DNA of 64,000 bases from Xestospongia muta (taxonomy: Eukaryota; Porifera; Demospongiae; Haplosclerida; Petrosiidae). Made by a program: the position numbers and the translations under genes. The notes under the pieces are model-generated. The model saw nothing but the letters and a program-made list of their open reading frames with translations. It searched no databases and had not been told where the DNA came from. Location: assembly GCA_963693285.1 (NCBI GenBank), contig OY848925.1, positions 4,256,932 through 4,320,931 of the forward strand, read 5' to 3'. Below are positions 38,228-50,200 of this stretch, piece after piece; position 1 is the stretch's first letter, and every line of letters begins with the position of its first letter.

Positions 38228-41200
38228 AATTACTGTACCTTTATTGTTTAGTTGTAGTAGGGGTCTCCGAGTCTGAGGCTGATGATTTAGAAATGGCGCT
38301 TCCAAGACAAACCAGGAATAAGAAGAAAGGTGTGTCAAATTAAAATTACTGTATCTTTATTGTTTAGTTGTAGTAGGGGTCTCCGAGTCTGAGGCTGATG
38401 ATTTAGAAATGGTACTTCCAAGACAAACCAGAAATAAGAAGAAAAGTGTGTCAAATTAAAATTACTGTACGTTTATTGTTTAGTTGTAGTAGGGGTCTCC
38501 GAGTCTGAGGCTGATGATTTAGAAATGGCGCTTCCAAGACAAACCAGGAATAAGAAGAAAGGTGTGTCAAATTAAAATTACTGTATCTTTATTGTTTAGT
38601 TGTAGTAGGGGTCTCCGAGTCTGAGGCTGATGATTTAGAAATGGTACTTCCAAGACAAACTAGAAATAAGAAGAAAAGTGTGTCAAATTAAAATTACTGT
38701 ACCTTTATTGTTTAGTTGTAGTAGGGGTCTCCGAGTCTGAGGCTGATGATTTAGAAATGGCGCTTCCAAGACAAACCAGGAATAAGAAGAAAGGTGTGTC
38801 AAATTAAAATTACTGTATCTTTATTGTTTAGTTGTAGTAGGGGTCTCCGAGTCTGAGGCTGATGATTTAGAAATGGTACTTCCAAGACAAACTAGAAATA
38901 AGAAGAAAAGTGTGTCAAATTAAAATTACTGTACGTTTATTGTTTAGTTGTAGTAGGGGTCTCCGAGTCTGAGGCTGATGATTTAGAAATGGTACTTCCA
39001 AGACAAACCAGGAATAAGAAGAAAGGTGTATCAAATTAAAATTACTGTATCTTTATTGTTTAGTTGTAGTAGAGTTCTCTGAGTCTGAGGCTGATGATTT
39101 AGAAATGGCGCTTCCAAGACAAACCAGGAATAAAAAAAGGTGTGTCAATTTAAAATTACTGTATCTTTATTGTTTAGTTGTAGTAGGGGTCTCCGAGTCT
39201 GAGGCTGATGATTTAGAAATGGCACTTCCAAGACAAACCAGGAATAAGAAGAAAGGTGTGTCAAATTAAAATGGCTGTAGCTTTATTGTTTAGTTGTAGT
39301 AGGGGTCTCCGAGTCTGAGGCTGATGATTTAGAAATGGCACTTCCAAGACAAATCAGGAATAAGAAGAAAGGTGTGTCAAATTAAAATTACTGTACCTTT
39401 ATTGTTTAGTTGTAGTAGGGGTCTCCGAGTCTGAGGCTGATGATTTAGAAATGGCACTTCCAAGACAAACCAGGAATAAGAAGAAAGGTGTGTCAAATTA
39501 AAATGGCTGTAGCTTTATTGTTTAGTTGTAGTAGGGGTCTCCGAGTCTGAGGCTGATGATTTAGAAATGGTACTTCCAAGACAAACTAGGAATAAGAAGA
39601 AAGGTGTGTCAAATTAAAATTACTGTATCTTTATTGTTTAGTTGTAGTAGGGGTCTCCGAGTCTGAGGCTGATGATTTAGAAATGGTACTTCCAAGACAA
39701 ACTAGAAATAAGAAGAAAAGTGTGTCAAATTAAAATTACTGTACGTTTATTGTTTAGTTGTAGTAGGGGTCTCCGAGTCTGAGGCTGATGATTTAGAAAT
39801 GGTACTTCCAAGACAAACCAGAAATAAGAAGAAAAGTGTGTCAAATTAAAATTACTGTATCTTTATTGTTTAGTTGTAGTAGGGGTCTCCGAGTCTGAGG
39901 CTGATGATTTAGAAATGGTACTTCCAAGACAAACTAGAAATAAGAAGAAAAGTGTGTCAAATTAAAATTACTGTACGTTTATTGTTTAGTTGTAGTAGGG
40001 GTCTCCGAGTCTGAGGCTGATGATTTAGAAATGGTACTTCCAAGACAAACCAGGAATAAGAAGAAAGGTGTATCAAATTAAAATTACTGTATCTTTATTG
40101 TTTAGTTGTAGTAGGGGTCTCCGAGTCTGAGGCTGATGATTTAGAAATGGCACTTCCAAGACAAACCAGGAATAAGAAGAAAGGTGTGTCAAATTAAAAT
40201 GGCTGTAGCTTTATTGTTTAGTTGTAGTAGGGGTCTCCGAGTCTGAGGCTGATGATTTAGAAATGGTACTTCCAAGACAAACTAGGAATAAGAAGAAAAG
40301 TGTGTCAAATTAAAATTACTGTACGTTTATTGTTTAGTTGTAGTAGGGGTCTCCGAGTCTGAGGCTGATGATTTAGAAATGGCGCTTCCAAGACAAACCA
40401 GGAATAAGAAGAAAGGTGTGTCAAATTAAAATTACTGTATCTTTATTGTTTAGTTGTAGTAGGGGTCTCCGAGTCTGAGGCTGATGATTTAGAAATGGCC
40501 CTTCCAAGACAAACCAGGAATAAAAAGAAAGGTGTGTCAAATTAAAATGGCTGTAGCTTTATTGTTTAGTTGTAGTAGGGGTCTCCGAGTCTGAGGCTGA
40601 TGATTTAGAAATGGTACTTCCAAGACAAACCAGGAATAAGAAGAAAGGTGTATCAAATTAAAAATAACTGTATCTTTATTGTTTAGTTGTAATAGAGTTC
40701 TCTGAGTCTGAGGCTGATGATTTAGAAATGGCACTTCCAAGACAAACCAGAAATAAGAAGAAAGGTGTATCAAATTAAAATTACTGTACGTTTATTGTTT
40801 AGTTGTAGTAGGGGTCTCCGAGTCTGAGGCTGATGATTTAGAAATGGCGCTTCCAAGACAAACCAGGAATAAAAAGAAAGGTGTGTCAAATTAAAATGGC
40901 TGTAGCTTTATTGTTTAGTTGTAGTAGGGGTCTCCGAGTCTGAGGCTGATGATTTAGAAATGGCACTTCCAAGACAAACCAGGAATAAGAAGAAAGGTGT
41001 GTCAAATTAAAATGGCTGTACCTTTATCGTTTAGTTGTAGTAGGGGTCTCCGAGTCTGAGGCTGATGATTTAGAAATGGCGCTTCCAAGACAAACCAGGA
41101 ATAAGAAGAAAGGTGTGTCAAATTAAAATTACTGTATCTTTATTGTTTAGTTGTAGTAGGGGTCTCCGAGTCTGAGGCTGATGATTTAGAAATGGTACTT

Positions 41201-44200
41201 CCAAGACAAACCAGAAATAAGAAGAAAAGTGTGTCAAATTAAAATTACTGTACGTTTATTGTTTAGTTGTAGTAGGGGTCTCCGAGTCTGAGGCTGATGA
41301 TTTAGAAATGGCGCTTCCAAGACAAACCAGGAATAAGAAGAAAGGTGTGTCAAATTAAAATTACTGTATCTTTATTGTTTAGTTGTAGTAGGGGTCTCCG
41401 AGTCTGAGGCTGATGATTTAGAAATGGTACTTCCAAGACAAACTAGAAATAAGAAGAAAAGTGTGTCAAATTAAAATTACTGTACCTTTATTGTTTAGTT
41501 GTAGTAGGGGTCTCCGAGTCTGAGGCTGATGATTTAGAAATGGCGCTTCCAAGACAAACCAGGAATAAGAAGAAAGGTGTGTCAAATTAAAATTACTGTA
41601 TCTTTATTGTTTAGTTGTAGTAGGGGTCTCCGAGTCTGAGGCTGATGATTTAGAAATGGTACTTCCAAGACAAACTAGAAATAAGAAGAAAAGTGTGTCA
41701 AATTAAAATTACTGTACGTTTATTGTTTAGTTGTAGTAGGGGTCTCCGAGTCTGAGGCTGATGATTTAGAAATGGTACTTCCAAGACAAACCAGGAATAA
41801 GAAGAAAGGTGTATCAAATTAAAATTACTGTATCTTTATTGTTTAGTTGTAGTAGAGTTCTCTGAGTCTGAGGCTGATGATTTAGAAATGGCGCTTCCAA
41901 GACAAACCAGGAATAAAAAAAGGTGTGTCAATTTAAAATTACTGTATCTTTATTGTTTAGTTGTAGTAGGGGTCTCCGAGTCTGAGGCTGATGATTTAGA
42001 AATGGCACTTCCAAGACAAACCAGGAATAAGAAGAAAGGTGTGTCAAATTAAAATGGCTGTAGCTTTATTGTTTAGTTGTAGTAGGGGTCTCCGAGTCTG
42101 AGGCTGATGATTTAGAAATGGCACTTCCAAGACAAATCAGGAATAAGAAGAAAGGTGTGTCAAATTAAAATTACTGTACCTTTATTGTTTAGTTGTAGTA
42201 GGGGTCTCCGAGTCTGAGGCTGATGATTTAGAAATGGCACTTCCAAGACAAACCAGGAATAAGAAGAAAGGTGTGTCAAATTAAAATGGCTGTAGCTTTA
42301 TTGTTTAGTTGTAGTAGGGGTCTCCGAGTCTGAGGCTGATGATTTAGAAATGGTACTTCCAAGACAAACTAGGAATAAGAAGAAAGGTGTGTCAAATTAA
42401 AATTACTGTATCTTTATTGTTTAGTTGTAGTAGGGGTCTCCGAGTCTGAGGCTGATGATTTAGAAATGGTACTTCCAAGACAAACTAGAAATAAGAAGAA
42501 AAGTGTGTCAAATTAAAATTACTGTACGTTTATTGTTTAGTTGTAGTAGGGGTCTCCGAGTCTGAGGCTGATGATTTAGAAATGGTACTTCCAAGACAAA
42601 CCAGAAATAAGAAGAAAAGTGTGTCAAATTAAAATTACTGTATCTTTATTGTTTAGTTGTAGTAGGGGTCTCCGAGTCTGAGGCTGATGATTTAGAAATG
42701 GTACTTCCAAGACAAACTAGAAATAAGAAGAAAAGTGTGTCAAATTAAAATTACTGTACGTTTATTGTTTAGTTGTAGTAGGGGTCTCCGAGTCTGAGGC
42801 TGATGATTTAGAAATGGTACTTCCAAGACAAACCAGGAATAAGAAGAAAGGTGTATCAAATTAAAATTACTGTATCTTTATTGTTTAGTTGTAGTAGGGG
42901 TCTCCGAGTCTGAGGCTGATGATTTAGAAATGGCACTTCCAAGACAAACCAGGAATAAGAAGAAAGGTGTGTCAAATTAAAATGGCTGTAGCTTTATTGT
43001 TTAGTTGTAGTAGGGGTCTCCGAGTCTGAGGCTGATGATTTAGAAATGGTACTTCCAAGACAAACTAGGAATAAGAAGAAAAGTGTGTCAAATTAAAATT
43101 ACTGTACGTTTATTGTTTAGTTGTAGTAGGGGTCTCCGAGTCTGAGGCTGATGATTTAGAAATGGCGCTTCCAAGACAAACCAGGAATAAGAAGAAAGGT
43201 GTGTCAAATTAAAATTACTGTATCTTTATTGTTTAGTTGTAGTAGGGGTCTCCGAGTCTGAGGCTGATGATTTAGAAATGGCCCTTCCAAGACAAACCAG
43301 GAATAAAAAGAAAGGTGTGTCAAATTAAAATGGCTGTAGCTTTATTGTTTAGTTGTAGTAGGGGTCTCCGAGTCTGAGGCTGATGATTTAGAAATGGTAC
43401 TTCCAAGACAAACCAGGAATAAGAAGAAAGGTGTATCAAATTAAAAATAACTGTATCTTTATTGTTTAGTTGTAATAGAGTTCTCTGAGTCTGAGGCTGA
43501 TGATTTAGAAATGGCACTTCCAAGACAAACCAGAAATAAGAAGAAAGGTGTATCAAATTAAAATTACTGTACGTTTATTGTTTAGTTGTAGTAGGGGTCT
43601 CCGAGTCTGAGGCTGATGATTTAGAAATGGCGCTTCCAAGACAAACCAGGAATAAAAAGAAAGGTGTGTCAAATTAAAATGGCTGTAGCTTTATTGTTTA
43701 GTTGTAGTAGGGGTCTCCGAGTCTGAGGCTGATGATTTAGAAATGGCACTTCCAAGACAAACCAGGAATAAGAAGAAAGGTGTGTCAAATTAAAATGGCT
43801 GTACCTTTATCGTTTAGTTGTAGTAGGGGTCTCCGAGTCTGAGGCTGATGATTTAGAAATGGCGCTTCCAAGACAAACCAGGAATAAGAAGAAAGGTGTG
43901 TCAAATTAAAATTACTGTATCTTTATTGTTTAGTTGTAGTAGGGGTCTCCGAGTCTGAGGCTGATGATTTAGAAATGGTACTTCCAAGACAAACCAGAAA
44001 TAAGAAGAAAAGTGTGTCAAATTAAAATTACTGTACGTTTATTGTTTAGTTGTAGTAGGGGTCTCCGAGTCTGAGGCTGATGATTTAGAAATGGCGCTTC
44101 CAAGACAAACCAGGAATAAAAAGAAAGGTGTGTCAAATTAAAATGGCTGTAGCTTTATTGTTTAGTTGTAGTAGGGGTCTCCGAGTCTGAGGCTGATGAT

Positions 44201-47200
44201 TTAGAAATGGCACTTCCAAGACAAACCAGGAATAAGAAGAAAGGTGTGTCAAATTAAAATGGCTGTACCTTTATCGTTTAGTTGTAGTAGGGGTCTCCGA
44301 GTCTGAGGCTGATGATTTAGAAATGGCGCTTCCAAGACAAATCAGGAATAAGAAGAAAGGTGTGTCAAATTAAAATTACTGTATCTTTATTGTTTAGTTG
44401 TAGTAGGGGTCTCCGAGTCTGAGGCTGATGATTTAGAAATGGTACTTCCAAGACAAACCAGAAATAAGAAGAAAAGTGTGTCAAATTAAAATTACTGTAC
44501 GTTTATTGTTTAGTTGTAGTAGGGGTCTCCGAGTCTGAGGCTGATGATTTAGAAATGGTACTTCCAAGACAAACCAGGAATAAGAAGAAAGGTGTATCAA
44601 ATTAAAATTACTGTATCTTTATTGTTTAGTTGTAGTAGGGGTCTCCGAGTCTGAGGCTGATGATTTAGAAATGGCGCTTCCAAGACAAACCAGGAATAAG
44701 AAGAAAAGTGTGTCAAATTAAAATTACTGTACGTTTATTGTTTAGTTGTAGTAGGGGTCTCCGAGTCTGAGGCTGATGATTTAGAAATGGCACTTCCAAG
44801 ACAAACCAGGAATAAGAAGAAAGGTGTATCAAATTAAAATTACTGTACGTTTATTGTTTAGTTGTAGTAGGGGTCTCCGAGTCTGAGGCTGATGATTTAG
44901 AAATGGCGCTTCCAAGACAAACCAGGAATAAAAAGAAAGGTGTGTCAAATTAAAATGGCTGTAGCTTTATTGTTTAGTTGTAGTAGGGGTCTCCGAGTCT
45001 GAGGCTGATGATTTAGAAATGGCACTTCCAAGACAAACCAGGAATAAGAAGAAAGGTGTGTCAAATTAAAATGGCTGTACCTTTATCGTTTAGTTGTAGT
45101 AGGGGTCTCCGAGTCTGAGGCTGATGATTTAGAAATGGCGCTTCCAAGACAAACCAGGAATAAGAAGAAAGGTGTGTCAAATTAAAATTACTGTATCTTT
45201 ATTGTTTAGTTGTAGTAGGGGTCTCCGAGTCTGAGGCTGATGATTTAGAAATGGTACTTCCAAGACAAACCAGAAATAAGAAGAAAAGTGTGTCAAATTA
45301 AAATTACTGTACGTTTATTGTTTAGTTGTAGTAGGGGTCTCCGAGTCTGAGGCTGATGATTTAGAAATGGTACTTCCAAGACAAACCAGGAATAAGAAGA
45401 AAGGTGTATCAAATTAAAATTACTGTATCTTTATTGTTTAGTTGTAGTAGGGGTCTCCGAGTCTGAGGCTGATGATTTAGAAATGGCGCTTCCAAGACAA
45501 ACCAGGAATAAGAAGAAAGGTGTGTCAAATTAAAATTACTGTATCTTTATTGTTTAGTTGTAGTAGGGGTCTCCGAGTCTGAGGCTGATGATTTAGAAAT
45601 GGCACTTCCAAGACAAACCAGGAATAAGAAGAAAGGTGTGTCAAATTAAAATGGCTGTAGCTTTATTGTTTAGTTGTAGTAGGGGTCTCCGAGTCTGAGG
45701 CTGATGATTTAGAAATGGCACTTCCAAGACAAATCAGGAATAAGAAGAAAGGTGTGTCAAATTAAAATTACTGTACCTTTATTGTTTAGTTGTAGTAGGG
45801 GTCTCCGAGTCTGAGGCTGATGATTTAGAAATGGCACTTCCAAGACAAACCAGGAATAAGAAGAAAGGTGTGTCAAATTAAAATGGCTGTAGCTTTATTG
45901 TTTAGTTGTAGTAGGGGTCTCCGAGTCTGAGGCTGATGATTTAGAAATGGTACTTCCAAGACAAACTAGGAATAAGAAGAAAGGTGTGTCAAATTAAAAT
46001 TACTGTATCTTTATTGTTTAGTTGTAGTAGGGGTCTCCGAGTCTGAGGCTGATGATTTAGAAATGGTACTTCCAAGACAAACTAGAAATAAGAAGAAAAG
46101 TGTGTCAAATTAAAATTACTGTACGTTTATTGTTTAGTTGTAGTAGGGGTCTCCGAGTCTGAGGCTGATGATTTAGAAATGGTACTTCCAAGACAAACTA
46201 GAAATAAGAAGAAAAGTGTGTCAAATTAAAATTACTGTACGTTTATTGTTTAGTTGTAGTAGGGGTCTCCGAGTCTGAGGCTGATGATTTAGAAATGGTA
46301 CTTCCAAGACAAACCAGGAATAAGAAGAAAAGTGTGTCAAATTAAAATTACTGTATCTTTATTGTTTAGTTGTAGTAGGAGTCTCCGAGTCTGAGGCTGA
46401 TGATTTAGAAATGGTACTTCCAAGACAAACTAGAAATAAGAAGAAAAGTGTGTCAAATTAAAATTACTGTACGTTTATTGTTTAGTTGTAGTAGGGGTCT
46501 CCGAGTCTGAGGCTGATGATTTAGAAATGGTACTTCCAAGACAAACCAGGAATAAGAAGAAAGGTGTATCAAATTAAAATTACTGTATCTTTATTGTTTA
46601 GTTGTAGTAGGGGTCTCCGAGTCTGAGGCTGATGATTTAGAAATGGCACTTCCAAGACAAACCAGGAATAAGAAGAAAGGTGTGTCAAATTAAAATGGCT
46701 GTAGCTTTATTGTTTAGTTGTAGTAGGGGTCTCCGAGTCTGAGGCTGATGATTTAGAAATGGTACTTCCAAGACAAACTAGGAATAAGAAGAAAAGTGTG
46801 TCAAATTAAAATTACTGTATCTTTATTGTTTAGTTGTAGTAGGGGTCTCCGAGTCTGAGGCTGATGATTTAGAAATGGCGCTTCCAAGACAAACCAGGAA
46901 TAAAAAGAAAGGTGTGTCAAATTAAAATGGCTGTAGCTTTATTGTTTAGTTGTAGTAGGGGTCTCCGAGTCTGAGGCTGATGATTTAGAAATGGTACTTC
47001 CAAGACAAACCAGGAATAAGAAGAAAGGTGTATCAAATTAAAAATAACTGTATCTTTATTGTTTAGTTGTAATAGAGTTCTCTGAGTCTGAGGCTGATGA
47101 TTTAGAAATGGCACTTCCAAGACAAACCAGAAATAAGAAGAAAGGTGTATCAAATTAAAATTACTGTACGTTTATTGTTTAGTTGTAGTAGGGGTCTCCG

Positions 47201-50200
47201 AGTCTGAGGCTGATGATTTAGAAATGGCGCTTCCAAGACAAACCAGGAATAAAAAGAAAGGTGTGTCAAATTAAAATGGCTGTAGCTTTATTGTTTAGTT
47301 GTAGTAGGGGTCTCCGAGTCTGAGGCTGATGATTTAGAAATGGCACTTCCAAGACAAACCAGGAATAAGAAGAAAGGTGTGTCAAATTAAAATGGCTGTA
47401 CCTTTATCGTTTAGTTGTAGTAGGGGTCTCCGAGTCTGAGGCTGATGATTTAGAAATGGCGCTTCCAAGACAAACCAGGAATAAGAAGAAAGGTGTGTCA
47501 AATTAAAATTACTGTATCTTTATTGTTTAGTTGTAGTAGGGGTCTCCGAGTCTGAGGCTGATGATTTAGAAATGGTACTTCCAAGACAAACCAGAAATAA
47601 GAAGAAAAGTGTGTCAAATTAAAATTACTGTACGTTTATTGTTTAGTTGTAGTAGGGGTCTCCGAGTCTGAGGCTGATGATTTAGAAATGGCGCTTCCAA
47701 GACAAACCAGGAATAAAAAGAAAGGTGTGTCAAATTAAAATGGCTGTAGCTTTATTGTTTAGTTGTAGTAGGGGTCTCCGAGTCTGAGGCTGATGATTTA
47801 GAAATGGCACTTCCAAGACAAACCAGGAATAAGAAGAAAGGTGTGTCAAATTAAAATGGCTGTACCTTTATCGTTTAGTTGTAGTAGGGGTCTCCGAGTC
47901 TGAGGCTGATGATTTAGAAATGGCGCTTCCAAGACAAATCAGGAATAAGAAGAAAGGTGTGTCAAATTAAAATTACTGTATCTTTATTGTTTAGTTGTAG
48001 TAGGGGTCTCCGAGTCTGAGGCTGATGATTTAGAAATGGTACTTCCAAGACAAACCAGAAATAAGAAGAAAAGTGTGTCAAATTAAAATTACTGTACGTT
48101 TATTGTTTAGTTGTAGTAGGGGTCTCCGAGTCTGAGGCTGATGATTTAGAAATGGTACTTCCAAGACAAACCAGGAATAAGAAGAAAGGTGTATCAAATT
48201 AAAATTACTGTATCTTTATTGTTTAGTTGTAGTAGGGGTCTCCGAGTCTGAGGCTGATGATTTAGAAATGGCGCTTCCAAGACAAACCAGGAATAAGAAG
48301 AAAAGTGTGTCAAATTAAAATTACTGTACGTTTATTGTTTAGTTGTAGTAGGGGTCTCCGAGTCTGAGGCTGATGATTTAGAAATGGCACTTCCAAGACA
48401 AACCAGAAATAAGAAGAAAGGTGTATCAAATTAAAATTACTGTACGTTTATTGTTTAGTTGTAGTAGGGGTCTCCGAGTCTGAGGCTGATGATTTAGAAA
48501 TGGTACTTCCAAGACAAACCAGGAATAAAAAGAAAGGTGTGTCAAATTAAAATGGCTGTAGCTTTATTGTTTAGTTGTAGTAGGGGTCTCCGAGTCTGAG
48601 GCTGATGATTTAGAAATGGCACTTCCAAGACAAACCAGGAATAAGAAGAAAGGTGTGTCAAATTAAAATGGCTGTACCTTTATCGTTTAGTTGTAGTAGG
48701 GGTCTCCGAGTCTGAGGCTGATGATTTAGAAATGGCGCTTCCAAGACAAACCAGGAATAAGAAGAAAGGTGTGTCAAATTAAAATTACTGTATCTTTATT
48801 GTTTAGTTGTAGTAGGGGTCTCCGAGTCTGAGGCTGATGATTTAGAAATGGTACTTCCAAGACAAACCAGAAATAAGAAGAAAAGTGTGTCAAATTAAAA
48901 TTACTGTACGTTTATTGTTTAGTTGTAGTAGGGGTCTCCGAGTCTGAGGCTGATGATTTAGAAATGGTACTTCCAAGACAAACCAGGAATAAGAAGAAAG
49001 GTGTATCAAATTAAAATTACTGTATCTTTATTGTTTAGTTGTAGTAGGGGTCTCCGAGTCTGAGGCTGATGATTTAGAAATGGCGCTTCCAAGACAAACC
49101 AGGAATAAGAAGAAAGGTGTGTCAAATTAAAATTACTGTATCTTTATTGTTTAGTTGTAGTAGGGGTCTCCGAGTCTGAGGCTGATGATTTAGAAATGGC
49201 ACTTCCAAGACAAACCAGGAATAAGAAGAAAGGTGTGTCAAATTAAAATGGCTGTAGCTTTATTGTTTAGTTGTAGTAGGGGTCTCCGAGTCTGAGGCTG
49301 ATGATTTAGAAATGGCACTTCCAAGACAAATCAGGAATAAGAAGAAAGGTGTGTCAAATTAAAATTACTGTACCTTATTGTTTAGTTGTAGTAGGGGTCT
49401 CCAAGTCTGAGGCTGATGATTTAGAAATGGCACTTCCAAGACAAACCAGGAATAAGAAGAAAGGTGTGTCAAATTAAAATGGCTGTAGCTTTATTGTTTA
49501 GTTGTAGTAGGGGTCTCCGAGTCTGAGGCTGATGATTTAGAAATGGCACTTCCAAGACAAACTAGGAATAAGAAGAAAGGTGTGTCAATTTAAAATTACT
49601 GTACCTTTATTGTTTAGTTGTAGTAGGGGTCTCCGAGTCTGAGGCTGATGATTTAGAAATGGCACTTCCAAGACAAACCAGGAATAAGAAGAAAGGTGTG
49701 TCAAATTAAAATGGCTGTAGCTTTATTGTTTAGTTGTAGTAGGGGTCTCCGAGTCTGAGGCTGATGATTTAGAAATGGTACTTCCAAGACAAATCAGGAA
49801 TAAGAAGAAAGGTGTGTCAAATTAAAATTACTGTACGTTTATTGTTTAGTTGTAGTAGGGGTCTCCGAGTCTGAGGCTGATGATTTAGAAATGGCACTTC
49901 CAAGACAAACCAGGAATAAGAAGAAAGGTGTGTCAAATTAAAATGGCTGTAGCTTTATTGTTTAGTTGTAGTAGGGGTCTCCGAGTCTGAGGCTGATGAT
50001 TTAGAAATGGTACTTCCAAGACAAACCAGAAATAAGAAGAAAAGTGTGTCAAATTAAAATTACTGTATCTTTATTGTTTAGTTGTAGTAGGGGTCTCCGA
50101 GTCTGAGGCTGATGATTTAGAAATGGTACTTCCAAGACAAACTAGAAATAAGAAGAAAAGTGTGTCAAATTAAAATTACTGTACGTTTATTGTTTAGTTG

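Noticed and set aside
38252..38329. Possible histone-H3-tail mimicry of PRQTRNKKK for the PHD finger.
   Set aside because: The likeness is short and the key free N-terminal Ala-Arg-Thr-Lys is absent. A basic nuclear-localisation-like patch is a simpler reading.
40537..40773. Six near-identical 78-codon minus-strand ORFs in the array (also at 43320, 46917, 50745, 53644, 56080).
   Set aside because: They arise only where two units with a +1 intron adjoin. They read antisense across exon and intron, and have no independent start context. They are shadows of the plus-strand units.
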